64,000 nt of DNA from Apoda limacodes (Eukaryota > Arthropoda > Insecta > Lepidoptera > Limacodidae): contig OX291557.1 in assembly GCA_946406115.1 (NCBI GenBank), forward strand, positions 14,664,501 to 14,728,500. Reading direction: 5' to 3'. The position numbers and the translations under genes were made by a program. Shown in pieces: positions 36,291 through 47,444 of this stretch. The notes beneath the pieces were generated by a model. It ran no database searches. It had not been told where the DNA came from and saw only the letters and a list, made by a program, of their open reading frames with translations. Position 1 is the stretch's first letter. Each line of letters opens with the position of its first letter.

Positions 36291-37027
36291 AAAGGAATAG
36301 ACACATAGACACAAACTTGCTCTGATCCACTCAAGGCTTAAGAAAATATATAAATCATTTAAAGGACAATGAATCCGTTTTTACAATACATTTCCCTACA
36401 GAATTATGTCAATTAAACTTAAAAAAGTTCAAACATTTTATAAAACGGAAACATATCGAAAAAGCTTAGGACACAAATTTAAGGTCAAAGATTATACGTC
36501 ATGTGGTTTAAGGTGGTGTAATTTTATTTATTGTTTCGTTTATTTTTACATAATTTATATTTAAATTGAAGGGTTTAAATTGATAACCTTCTTTTTTTGA
36601 AATCAGTTAAAAATATTTGAAATATAGAAGGAACTGTAAGTTACACTAAACTCCTGTAAGATACAATTGAGAGACCTCACAGACACCGTACATATTTCTT
36701 GATTTCTTGACCGACGTAAAAAATTTGCGCAGGATATTAAGTAGAAATGTAAGCACACAGATATTAACTTGACTCACATCAAAATAAAACATTTACCTCG
36801 GTTTTTTTTTAAAGTTTAACTTATTGAAGTCGTCCGTCCTTATCGCAAAAACGCCCGATATTTGTTCATTAGCAAAAACGGATCACGTATATGTCGGAAA
36901 CACGCATAGTGTGGGGTTAATTTTTTTATTCCACTTTTTTTTTAATTCATATCATTCATACATTCGGTCATCGCCATTGATAAAAATTATGGCTGACTAG
37001 ACAACAACGACCGACTAGCTACATATA
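36291..37027. other. Non-coding stretch
   Basis: AT-rich, nothing recognised. Confidence 0.4.
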
Positions 37028-37238
37028 ATAGCCCTGCCACACACTCGTCGAGTGGCATGGGAAGTAGCAAGGAAAGGAGGTAGAGACGTAGTGTGGCAAC
37101 GTTACTCGTCATGCATGCCGCACGGCATGCTCCTCGTCTTGCCCACCGCTCCTTGTTTTATTGGTGTTTTGGAGCGAGTCAAAGGACCTAGTGCAGAGCT
37201 TCTCGATTAATCGCGCGAGTAGAGCAGTGTGTGGTTAA
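37028..37238. repeat. GC-rich MITE-like element
   Basis: GCCACACACTCGTCGAGT at the left end faces CGAGTAGAGCAGTGTGTGGT at the right end. The interior is GC-rich with a GCCGCACGGC palindrome. No open frame. Confidence 0.45.
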
Positions 37239-37960
37239 AGAAGGCAATATTACGGCAGCCGCGCACCTTACCTCATGATTGCTCAGTCTAGACACCTCCG
37301 ATGGACGACTGTATGAATCAAATAAATGTTCACGCTGTGCTAGTAACATCGTTAGTATTAGGGTTAGTGATGTAATATACTAACTTTTCTGAACGCGTTA
37401 TTTATAAAGCATGTAATTCTCAAATTATTTCCTATAAAAGCGCACACTTTTTAGAACTTAAATTGCAATTGGATTTGGTAAAGAATAATTGGAAAAAAAA
37501 AAATTCTCAAGAGTAGTTGCATGTACGGTACTTGCTGCCGAACCAATTTTCCTTGGAATAGAACTTGGGTAGTCTAATCATGGAATTAAATTTAATTATA
37601 CGATGATGAAGTATGGTCACTTGATACCATCGTTGTTGAAGTTTTTACCCGACTGCCCCAGAAAGGGGGTTATGTTTTTTGAGTGTATGTATGTTTGTAT
37701 GAAGATAAGCAAGAATATTTATTTGGCACGCTCTATAGCCTAAATAGTACAGTAAATGACGGTAAAAGGATGGTACAACCCAGAAATTCTTTCAAGAAAG
37801 ATGGTTTTTTTTCAAAATTTGGGATTAAGCTCTACTGATCATCCACTTCAAAATCTACCCTATGCTGATATGTGCTTTTGACTCTTAGGGATGAAAACTA
37901 CCCCTAATTAAAACGTATAAAGCTTTTGATTAATGAAATTTAAAATTTATAGTAAAAAAG
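37239..37960. other. Non-coding stretch
   Basis: 37650-37700 (CCCGACTGCCCCAGAAAGGG) resembles a dispersed repeat. No gene. Confidence 0.35.
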
Positions 37961-38525
37961 ACAACCGGCTTTAAAAATATGCCCTAAAAAGGTAAAAATA
38001 ATTACTAATTTCCAAAAATCTGATCTGAATTACAGTTTGAAATTGGTGTCATGCAAGCAAAGTGTGTTATAAACTGTTACATAGGTACATAGACACCAAC
38101 TTAAACTGTAATTTAGATCAGATTTTTGGAAATTAGTAATTATTTTTACCTTTTTAGGGCATATTTTTGAAGCCGGTTGTTTTTTTTTTGTTAAAAAGTT
38201 TTTATTTTTTTTCTTTTCAGTGACGGATTGCTTTTTTTTTCTTGTACCTACACTAAAACATCCATACTCGTAACAAAGTTTTATACAATCATCAACATAA
38301 AAGGCGTTTGACCAGTACCAAATTAACATAAATATTTTGTTTTTCTCCAAAAGTTTTAGTTTTTAATTCACTATAATAATATGGGATCACCAGGAAAGAA
38401 TAACCTTTTAAATAAAAAAAGAATTTCTCAAATCGGTCCAGGCGTCTTCGAAAAATCGGGTAACATACATAAAAAAAAAGTCTCCGACGAATTGAGAACC
38501 TCCTCCTTTTTTGAAGTCGGTTAAA
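37961..38525 (+). mobile_element. TIR element containing a 90-bp-arm hairpin, copy 1
   Basis: Left arm 37961-38050 and right arm 38092-38180 are almost perfect complements around a 41-base loop. The element continues to a terminal TTTTTTGAAGTCGGTT (to 38522), the inverse of the left AACCGGCTTTAAAAA. A second copy is at 49048-49552. Confidence 0.7.
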
Positions 38526-39227
38526 AATAGCCAAGTGCAAGTAAAAAAAAGCTGAAAAGTTATAAATAAGTAACAAAATCGACTGCGAAAACATTAAGAA
38601 CAAAACAGAAATTTAAAAATACCAAATATTTAACTATAAGCTGGCGGGACTCACTTTAATGCAAGTTTAAAGTGTACAGATTTCTTAAGTACACTATAGT
38701 AGTTAGGTACCTTAAAATGATTTCCGACTGAATATTTGGTATGTTTTAATTTCTTTTTAGTTCTTAATGTTTTTGCAGTCGGGTTTCGTTATTTATTGTT
38801 TATTATTATTAATTTCGAAATTAAGTATGTACTTTGTGTATGATCATTTATTATTAGCCTTCAACTGGCTGGAGCTGGAGCCGTTGGAGCACCAGCCTCC
38901 TCTTAATGTCTACCAAAGACCACAGTGATTTGGGCCCACGCTAGGTCTGTGCCCATTGTGCACTTCACGCCTTTTTTGACAAATGCAGCATTCCTTACGA
39001 TGTTTTTCTTTACCTAATTAGTTAAAACGACGTATGCTGGTTTCCTTACGATATTTTATTGACCAAATCGGTTAAAAATCATCTGCATCTAAAATAACCT
39101 CCCAAAAAAATTATAACTATTATATTCATTTAGATATTATTTTACAGTGTTTTGTTTAAGTTGTTATGTGCACGCAGCATCGTCAAAATGTTATATTAAA
39201 ATATTATTATTAAGATATAAAAAGGAA
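38526..39227. other. Non-coding stretch with SINE remnant
   Basis: 38870-39015 is a decayed minus-strand SINE (GGGCCCACGCTAGG, GTGCACTTCACGCC, CCTTACGATGTTTTTCTTTA). The rest is AT-rich upstream sequence of gene 4. Confidence 0.45.
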
Positions 39228-39302
39228 ATTGCTACTTACAACATATTATAATTACACGTGCTGAGTATAAATACAGCTGAGCTCAAGTGAAATGTATCAG
39301 TC
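39228..39302 (+). promoter_or_regulatory. Promoter of gene 4
   Basis: ATTGCTACTT at 39228-39237, TATAAATA at 39266-39273 and an ATCAGTC initiator with A at 39299, again 33 bases from TATA. Confidence 0.8.
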
Positions 39303-39339
39303 GGCCGTTTGCGGTTTGAAGTGATCTACATAGTCCATT

Positions 39340-39351
39340 AACACAGACCAC
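39340..39351 (+). promoter_or_regulatory. Shared leader element AACACAGACCAC (gene 4)
   Basis: An exact copy of the 12-base element, 19 bases before the ATG. Confidence 0.65.
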
Positions 39352-39358
39352 GTTCACA

Positions 39359-39973
39359 ATGAGATCGCTGGTGGTGTTGTTCGCTTTGGTGGCGGTGGCT
39401 TGCGGCTCATATCTGCCGGTAGCGCAGCCGCCGCACCACCCCGCCGTGGTGTTGGACCCCCACGGCCGCCCACTCGACACCGCGGAAGTCATCGGAGCCC
39501 GCGCTCTACATCTGCAAGCTAAAGCCCTGGAGGGACACCACTACGCTCCCTTGGCTCACTCCATCGTTGCTCCCGCTGCTTCTCTTTATGGTGCACACGC
39601 CTTCTTGGGACATAACGCTTTTGGATACGCCGGACATGGATACGGACACTATCTGAAGAAACGTTCCCTGGGCCACCTCGCCTACAGCGCTCACGCCCTC
39701 GTGCCCGCCGCCGTTTCTCATCAATCCCGCGTCGACGTAGTTTCTAGCCCCGCTATTGTGTCCCACGCTGTAGCCACTCCTCTAGTGGCTGCTCCACTGG
39801 TAGCCCATGCCATCGCCCCCGCGGCTGTGTCCCACCAGTCTCGTTTTGACGTCCCCGCAGCCTACGCTCCCTTCGCGCACAGCATCGGTCGCTACGCCCC
39901 TCTCGGTTACTATGCTGGATACGGCCACTCTGCACCCCTCCTGCATTCCGGCACATGGGGACATGGTTGGTAA
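39359..39973 (+). CDS. Cuticular protein paralogue (gene 4)
   Basis: This 204-residue secreted cuticle protein is the last member of the triplet. Residues 1-67 are identical to genes 2 and 3. LKKRS lies at 99-103. An intact SHQSRVDV module lies at 120-127. The second module (158-165) has Phe for Val (SHQSRFDV) and has lost the following eight residues that include TSPAVV, so the repeat runs straight into AAYAP. It ends GHGW. The tail also carries other changes relative to genes 2 and 3 (IGRYAPLGYYAGYGH). The coding frame is open and uninterrupted. A canonical AATAAA lies about 80 bases past the stop. This copy has the most altered C-terminal half, which fits relaxed constraint or specialisation there. 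Confidence 0.94.
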   Translation: MRSLVVLFALVAVACGSYLPVAQPPHHPAVVLDPHGRPLDTAEVIGARALHLQAKALEGHHYAPLAHSIVAPAASLYGAHAFLGHNAFGYAGHGYGHYLKKRSLGHLAYSAHALVPAAVSHQSRVDVVSSPAIVSHAVATPLVAAPLVAHAIAPAAVSHQSRFDVPAAYAPFAHSIGRYAPLGYYAGYGHSAPLLHSGTWGHGW

Positions 39974-40055
39974 AAAGCGAACTTAATCAAGACCTAAGAA
40001 CTAAAAAAAAACCATTACCTAACGAATGAATGAATGACTGTATATTTAAATGAAT

Positions 40056-40061
40056 AATAAA
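40056..40061 (+). terminator. Poly(A) signal of gene 4
   Basis: A canonical AATAAA about 82 bases past the stop. Confidence 0.6.
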
Positions 40062-40340
40062 GAAAATACCAGACGTAAACACGACTATAATTTATTACAT
40101 TTTGTTATTAGATATTTTAACCCTACACGGGTGTGTAAAACTTTAAATTTGAGAGTTTTCTCATATTATATTTTTTTTTGGCTGAGCACAATAATTCTGT
40201 GATAACTTAGTAAGCAGGTAACTAATTCGTTATTTGTTTAATATCCGAAAAGTGTTGCGCTAAGCCAAATAAATATTTCTTTGTTTATATTTATTAACTT
40301 CATACAAAGTTACTCTTTTTCATTTATTTTATTTACAATT

Positions 40341-40590
40341 TAAGGTATAATTTTATTATCTCGCCTACATAAAACGGGCCTATCAATGATGAAAAACTGG
40401 ACAAATACGTGTCGGGCCACACGCCCGTATAATATAACGTAGTGATTATATTCTCTGTGCGTGGCGTGGGCCAGTATATATAATGTACTTACTCTGTGGC
40501 GTGGGCTTCCACGGTTCCGTAATTACCCGTCACGAGCATATAGAAGTTGGTCCACTATTTTTAAAGCCTACTTGGCTCTTATAATTTTTC
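40341..40590 (+). repeat. Dispersed 230-bp repeat, copy 1
   Basis: CAATTTAAGGTATAATTTTA, GTGTCGGGCCACACGCCCGT and TTTAAAGCCTACTTGGCTCT recur in the same order at 42282-42507. Confidence 0.6.
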
Positions 40591-40833
40591 TTTTAATTTC
40601 GGTTATATGCTGCTATAACTTAAGTCGTACAAAAAATGCTATTTTGTGAACGCATCCCTGAATTGAAAAACCCACACATTGGTTCACAAATGAACCTGGG
40701 AGGTAGGGCTACTGTCTGTATGTCCCTGACCTCCTTAACGGCAGGGATGATTGTAATGATATTTTTGTGTTCGTTCGAGTAGGTCCCTGCAAGGTTTGAT
40801 AACACTATAGGAAAATTTGGTATGGAGATAGTT

Positions 40834-40976
40834 TGAGCGCCGTGGAAGGGCATAGGCTTCTTGAAAACGTCAAGTGTAAGTTGGTTTTTTTCTATAATTA
40901 AGGAGTTGCCGTTGAAATCCTACATCGATTACCGAATTAAGCGCGGGTGAAACCGCGTGCAAAAGTTAGTTAGTAT
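40834..40976 (+). repeat. Helitron-like repeat, 3' half
   Basis: GGCATAGGCTTCTTGAAAAC, GAGGAGTTGCCGTTGAAATC and an end near GTGCAAAAGTTAG. Matches 1-95 and 57830-57935. Confidence 0.5.
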
Positions 40977-42281
40977 ACATGTGTGTAGATATTGAAAAAA
41001 GACATATTAGTTGCAGATATTTCATTGCGTCAATTGTAATATAAGTGCGGTAAGTCGAAAATTACAGCCGAGGCAACATTGCTACAAGAAACCAGAGGCT
41101 GTAATAATCAAAGCGCTCGTATGTCAAACGAGAAAATAAAACATATAAGTAGGTGTGGTATTTTTAATTTTTTTGATTTTAGTATAAATGTATTTATTTT
41201 TTAATAGAACGAGTACAAAAAGTTGTAATATTATTAGTAATACTTAGGATACATATGTGTATGTATGTATATCTTCACGTAATGTTTTATTCCCAGAAAG
41301 GGGTAACCAGCCGCTGAATACACACCCACATCATAATCTGCTAGACAGCCTCTTTTCACTTACCACTTAAGTCCTGCATGACAGATGGTGAGCTCATCGC
41401 GGCAACACTGCTTATGATGCGGTGTATCTGGATTAAGGGAACTTAACAAATGTCCAAAGAGCAACACGGGTCCCCTCCTGGCCCCGTCAGGATTCTGTGT
41501 TGCTCTAGGCATATGTCTCATACGTCATTAATCACCGAATTTTAAAGTAATAGGTGGTAAAATATAAGAGCTGGGATAGAATAATATTCTCCCTTTGCCA
41601 GTTCCTGACGAACTATATGAAAGTCATTATACTAAAAATCATTATAAAGTGTCATCATGTTGAGATTATATATTATACTAGCTGACCCCGCGAAAGTTGT
41701 TTCTCTTTTTTATATGGCGGGCCATCTATTGTGAAAAGGTTGTACTGTAGAGGTTACGACCTCTTGTTAAGTGTAAAGGAAGTAAATATGCGAGCGAACG
41801 TTTTTCACGCAGCAAATACTTCGTAGTGGTTTTATGAAAATATAATAGAATGGTGGCGATGCTTAGTGTATTTGGATACTGGAGTATCTTACCCTAAGAC
41901 CTACTGGCAATATTAGGCCATTCTACAAATTCTAGGGCTCCCTGATAGCGACAGGAATCGACCCTCCAAATTTATATAGACTTGTCCGATCTATAATTTT
42001 CACTGGAATGTCAATCAATATAAAAATAATGACAAACTCGAAATTCCGATTGGTTTTATTTAAAAACACACTGACACCATCTAAAAATTTTAAAAGATTT
42101 GTCTATGCCATTTAACTAAGTTTTATAAAATATTAACATCATACACCTACCTTTACATATTTGTATTATAATTGAATTTGCACGTTACCAATATAACAAC
42201 AAACAATTTTTTTTACAAATGCTTAGTTGTTAACTCTTTTTCATTAAGAAGTAAAAAAACCATATAAATTAAATGTCCTTT
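40977..42281. other. Non-coding stretch
   Basis: 41290-41530 holds a GC-richer dispersed repeat-like stretch (AACACGGGTCCCCTCCTGGC). At 41680-41705 TACTAGCTGACCCCGCGAAA looks like the end of a minus Helitron-like copy. No gene. Confidence 0.4.
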
Positions 42282-42507
42282 AAATTTAAGGTATAATTTG
42301 ATTATCTTGCCTTCAATTTGATGGACACGATAAACTGCGGGCATATCAATGATGAAAATAACTGGGCAAGTACGTGTCGCGCCACGCGCCCGTAATATAA
42401 GTGATTATATTATCTGTCCGTGGCGTGGGCTACCACGGCCCCATAAATGCCCGTCGCAAGCACATAGAATTTGGTCGACTATTTGTAAAGCCTACTTAGC
42501 TCTAATA
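42282..42507 (+). repeat. Dispersed 230-bp repeat, copy 2
   Basis: Diverged copy of 40341-40590, followed immediately by a TAA microsatellite. Confidence 0.6.

Positions 42508-42545
<38 letters not shown>
42508..42545 (+). repeat. (TAA)n microsatellite
   Basis: About a dozen TAA units. Confidence 0.9.
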
Positions 42546-42979
42546 CATTTGTTTCGACCAACATGGATCATTTTGTTAGTAAATACTGAGACACTATTGT
42601 TAATAAAATTAAAATTATACATTGAAACTACATACATACATTACATATTGACATATAAGAAATTAATAAATTATAAATATTGACATATATTATACATTAA
42701 AATAAATTATATATAATGATTTAATAGAAAATGTCATTAAAACATTCAAAATTAAATGTAATAAAGCACACCTCGATGACTCTCGAGCAATGATTTATGT
42801 GCACACTGTCAAATCTGCTAGCGATCATGTTAAGGCCCCTCTTACAGCCCACTAGCGCCGCCATTTGATATCCTTAATTTACTCTTCGTAGAAAACGAAT
42901 TTCTAAACTCCAAATATCACAAATATAAAGGTAGTTATAAGCTATTTTTAGAAAGTTTAATGTAGTTTCTACATAATAT

Positions 42980-43830
42980 CTTTGAGTTGTAGTTGGCATT
43001 TCTGCTAAAAGTGGCCGTTTTTAATGGCGGCGCTAGTTAGCTGCTTAAGGATGCTGTTGGTAGTTGCCTTAACTCTGCAGACAAAAGATGTGCTTTTTTT
43101 CGCATAATAGTGTAGAAACAATCTACACGCGCCTCTGCAAACATTCCTAACGCACTGCTATATCTGGCCAATCCCATTAGCATCCTAAACGCATTATTAT
43201 ATTGAATTCGCAGTGCGTTGTATTGTCTTTGCGTGTAATTTGCCCACAAGCTGCTTGTGTAAAAGGATGTACAATGTGAAAAGTGTGATCTTTACTTGAA
43301 CACTACAATGTGTGAACTTGCCGGGCAATCATATTCGCTCTTACGGACAACGCTCTGCGTTCGCGCTCAATATCATCTTATAGTTCAGATGTCACCAGAT
43401 GCTCAAGTTATTTAAATTGCGGTACTGCGTTTAGTTCAACCTCGTTTAGTTTGATGGGTGGAACATTTGGAGACCCTTTATTTTTGATCTTAAAGACCAT
43501 ACACTCACTTTTATTTACATTATATTTTAGACCATTTTGAACAGCATAATTTTCTCATATATTAATCAATTTTCCAAGTCCACATGTCGTCCGCATAGCT
43601 TATATTATTGACACAGACTCCGTCAATATGACAGCCGACACGAGCTCTGCTTAGCTCCTCTATCAGTGCGTTTATATACAAATTAAAAAGTTTGGGTGAG
43701 GTCAATCCCCCCTGTCTCACCCTGCACTCTAACCTGTATGGCTCAGAAAACGCATCTGCCCATTTCACGACATTTGAATAATTTTGATACCAAAACTTAA
43801 ATATATTTATAATATCTGTTGAACCATCGT
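42980..43830 (-). pseudogene. LINE reverse-transcriptase remnant with YADD
   Basis: On minus, 43562-43768 reads RLECRVRQGGLTSPKLFNLY and then NNISYADDM, the catalytic YADD box of a reverse transcriptase. Further 3', 43037-43249 reads LRIQYNNAFRMLMGLARYSS and then FAEARVD. The two parts are out of frame with one another and the N-terminal part is missing, so it is inactive. Confidence 0.78.
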
Positions 43831-44503
43831 CATTTTTCAGTTTTTGCTACGAAATGTCATAACGCACTATATCAAAATACCACATTAGTGAACATATGTG
43901 GCAAATGACAAAACAAAGTTACATAAGTTTATTAAATTTTTTATAGACTGGTCTATGAATTAAATAAGTCTATAAATTTTATCAATGCTGCGCTCGTAAC
44001 AAACTGTGATTCATAAAAAGTTGTCCTATGGCAGAGCCTTATAAAAATACAGTAAGCATAAAACCTTTTTTATTTTTTTATAGAACATTAAATAAACACA
44101 AATATATTATATGTTATTTTATTTATTATTTACTTTTATGATATGAATGAGCAAATCTTATTATAATAAATATAAGGTCTAATATTGTAACAACAAAACG
44201 CAAATGATCAAAACAAGTGTTTTTCAAGATCAAGTTCAACTACAAAGTAGTTTGTAATTTAACCTAATAGCAGTTAGAGGCCTTTTGTTTTAGTAGGTCA
44301 TAGATTCGGTCTTTCTCTACCGCCACTTTGCTAAATTATTAGATAAATTGTTTTTTGGTTTATTATTATTTATTTATTACCAGGCAAGTTTCAATATTTG
44401 ATTTTTTTCCATTTATAAGTTTTTAGTGTAATTATTATGTAGTTATAATATTTTATAGGCTATCAGTTACAATTAATAATTTTTACACTTATCCTTTTTA
44501 GGG
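43831..44503. other. Non-coding stretch
   Basis: AT-rich, nothing recognised. Confidence 0.4.
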
Positions 44504-44775
44504 TGCCGTAGCCAAAGGGTACAAAATGGGACTCTAATACTAAAACTTTGCTGTCCGTCTGTCACCAGGCTGTATCTGATGAACCGTGATTGTTAGACAG
44601 TTGATCACAGATGATGTATTTCTGTTGCCGCTATAACTGCAATTACTAAAAACCGAATACAATAAATATTTATGGAGGCTCCTGTACAACAAACGTGATT
44701 TTTGCTCGTTTTTATAGATAATGGTACGGAACCCCTCTTGCGCGAGTCTGACTTGGCCGGTTTTTCTTCTTTTTT
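44504..44775 (+). repeat. Diverged copy of the GGTTCCGTACC repeat
   Basis: Starts TAGGGTGCCGTAGCC and ends TGGTACGGAACCCCTCTTGC and GTCTGACTTGGCCGG, paralleling 21079-21480. Confidence 0.55.
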
Positions 44776-45361
44776 TGGCATATCCTCAACGGATGTCGAC
44801 GACCGCCAGTGGTTCCTATCTTGTGGCAGGCTTCAGAAACTGACAGCGTCATTAATAGTCATGATATGGTAAGGGGGTGGGAAGAAAGGTAGGTGAAGAA
44901 ATAAGTCCTCATCCGACCCAAACGTCAACCTCACATTCACGCGCTGGAAGGTGGACGGCAACCAAATGGTTACCGTGGTGCCCCCTGCTGATCTACTGAC
45001 TAGTCTACTAACGATATAACTAAACTCCTGACCGTGCAATCGGTCAGAAGAGGTCTAACCAGCCTTGGGGAAAAAATACCCTCAAAAAGAACCTATGCAG
45101 AAAGACCGTCAAGGACTTGAAAATATACACCAACAAAACAGAAAAAATACAACGAATACCTTGCCGAGCAATCTGGCTAGCACCCGGCGTCAGTAGAGAA
45201 CCAGGTCACAGGACGTGAAATGTATTGCCGGAGAAGAAATACTAAATCAAGACACTAAATAAATTACAAGACACTGAATATATCGTGTTATTTAGATTCA
45301 TTCGAAGAAACCTAGGTTGTCTTATATTTAATAATTTAATGTCAGTTGAAATACAATGACA
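44776..45361. other. Non-coding stretch
   Basis: 44800-45080 is GC-richer without a recognised domain. No supported gene. Confidence 0.35.
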
Positions 45362-45720
45362 ATCTGTACATATAAAATGCTTTGTCCTGAATGACTGATG
45401 GATCAACGCACAGCCTAAACCGCTGATCGTAGAGACCTGAAACTTGGAGGGTGTTTTCTTTGTATGACGTTGGCATCCGATAAGAAAGGATTTTCCGAAA
45501 TTCTACCAAGGAGGTGAAAAGGGGGGCAAAGTTTGTATGGGACAACGTGATTCCTTGGTCCAATCTACTTCAAATTTTGCATAAACCTTTTATAACAGAA
45601 TTGACGGAAGACGTGTTTCGTATTTTATTGAAATTCATCCCCTAACGGGGTTAAAAAGGGGTAGAAAGTTATTTTGGCGGTGATTTGCTTCGAAGTTGAT
45701 ATCAATACTCCTTAGTGCTT
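45362..45720 (-). repeat. Dispersed repeat, inverted match to 30099-30230
   Basis: ATAAAATGCTTTGTCCTGAA, TCAACGCACAGCCTAAACCG and GAAACTTGGAGGGTGTTTTC are the complement of the 30.1-kb copy. Confidence 0.6.
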
Positions 45721-46199
45721 TTGATTTAAATTACATTTTATTTTGACACATGTTTGAAAACTCAATTCGATTTTATTCAAAAACAGTTAAACTCACTCAC
45801 ACAGAATTGTTCCGTTTTCAAAGTTCTAAAAAAAGTCCGCGACAGCATATGTCTATCTTTTGAGGTTGGCTCACTATAACTTTTTTTATGCTAAACTAAT
45901 TTGTTCTAAAATAATCATTGACTTATATATTACTTTTGAAAATAATGCATTATTTGCGAAGGTGTTTTTATAAACATGATGATAAATCTTATCCAAATAA
46001 ATACGTTTTCATCACAAGTATTTAATTTAAAACACAATTGCCCTTTATATCATTCTATTTCAATGAATATCTTAAGAGATATCGCGGTTTTAAAATAACG
46101 TCACAGCAAAATAATGATCAAGTACTGCCGGCGGGCAGTCATGAGGGAGAAGGGCGGTACATAGTATTTATTTTATTATTTTCACCTTCTACGTAAACA
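45721..46199. other. Non-coding stretch
   Basis: AT-rich, nothing recognised. Confidence 0.4.
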
Positions 46200-46672
46200 A
46201 AGTCGCAGGTTTAAGTGAGCGTTAGCCCAAAGTAACTATTACTGACTAACTGACTGATCTATCAACGCACAGCTCCAACCACTGGACGTATCGAGCTGAA
46301 ATTTAGCACACATATAGCTATTATGATGTAGGCGTGCGCTAAGAAAGGGCTCAAAGTTTGGATGATGCTCGTTAGGTTAATAGTTAATTAGGTTTTAGTT
46401 GTTAATTATTTATTATTTTTGAGAAAGAGAAAGAGAGAGAGGCAGAGAGAAAGAGATGGAGCAAGAGAGAGAGAGAGAGAGAGATGGAGCAAGAGAGAGA
46501 GAGAGAGAGATGGAGCAAGAGAGAGAGAGAGAGATGGAGCAAGAGAGAGAGAGATGGAGCAAGAGAAAGAGAGAACGTGTGATTAGGTCCTTTTTTATAA
46601 TTGAGGAGTAGCCGTCAGAATCCTACGTCGAAAACCAAATTTAGGGCGGGCGAAGCCGCTGGCAAAAGCTAG
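46200..46672 (+). mobile_element. Helitron-like element with internal GA minisatellite
   Basis: CCAACCACTGGACGTATCGA near the 5' side and GGGCGGGCGAAGCCGCTGGC plus CTAG at 46669-46672 are family hallmarks. 46421-46575 is a GA-rich minisatellite inside it. Confidence 0.6.
46455..46575 (+). repeat. GATGGAGCAA(GA)n minisatellite
   Basis: GATGGAGCAA begins at 46455, 46483, 46509, 46533 and 46553, with the GA run between copies shortening. Confidence 0.85.
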
Positions 46673-47242
46673 TTTCTAACAATTTTCAAAACAATCTTTT
46701 AAAAGACGATTCACACAAGACAATAAATATATAATAATAAAGATCTCTTTTTAGGCTGATAAACCAGCTAGTTTTAATCCATTAGAGCGAGAGAAATTAG
46801 ATCTAAAGATAACATAACTGAAAGTATGTAGGGGAGAATCTTGTATCATTGACACGGAAATTTTCATATGCAATGCAATTTTCTTGACACCATAACTTTT
46901 ACATTTTACCTTGTATCCAGTCCTCCAATAGTTTAGTCTGAAAGTAGTTTCCGTAACAAACGAAACAGTAATGTCCTTCATCTTCATCGTCGTTGCCGGA
47001 GTCACTCTCTAGAATCATATATTTCCGTAGGTACAAATTTAAGGCTGTCCCTAAGTGCCCCTAAAGTGGAAGCTCCTCTTGTATACTACCAGATCGTTAC
47101 AAAGAGTTAGATTATAAACATTTTCTGTACAAAATATCAGAAAAACAATCGATTAAACAAATTACTTTTACTGTCATATCTTATTTTGCTTGCAAATTGC
47201 CAAAAGTAAACTAAACTAACAAAAAAATGCTTAGGCAGTGGA
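46673..47242. other. Non-coding stretch
   Basis: AT-rich, nothing recognised. Confidence 0.4.
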
Positions 47243-47444
47243 ATGAGCTCTGCTAAGAATTTCTCTAGGGTTGGGGTTAGAGTCTCCAAGCAAGAAGTTA
47301 TTAGATTTTTAGTCGCTGGAGTAATGCTCCTAGTGTTGCAAGCGTCCATATGCTGCGGTGACCGCTTACCATTGTACGCTTACGTTACTTACGCTTGTTT
47401 GCCACCTTTAAACAAAACAAAAACACACACACACACACACACAC
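47243..47444 (-). repeat. Decayed family A copy ending in (CA)n
   Basis: GTGTTGCAAGCGTCCATATG and GTGACCGCTTACCATTG followed by GTTTGCCACC, then a CA microsatellite at 47424-47444. Confidence 0.5.

Noticed and set aside
40341..42507. LTR retrotransposon
   Set aside because: The direct repeats lack seen TG...CA ends and target duplications, and no gag-pol motifs lie between them.
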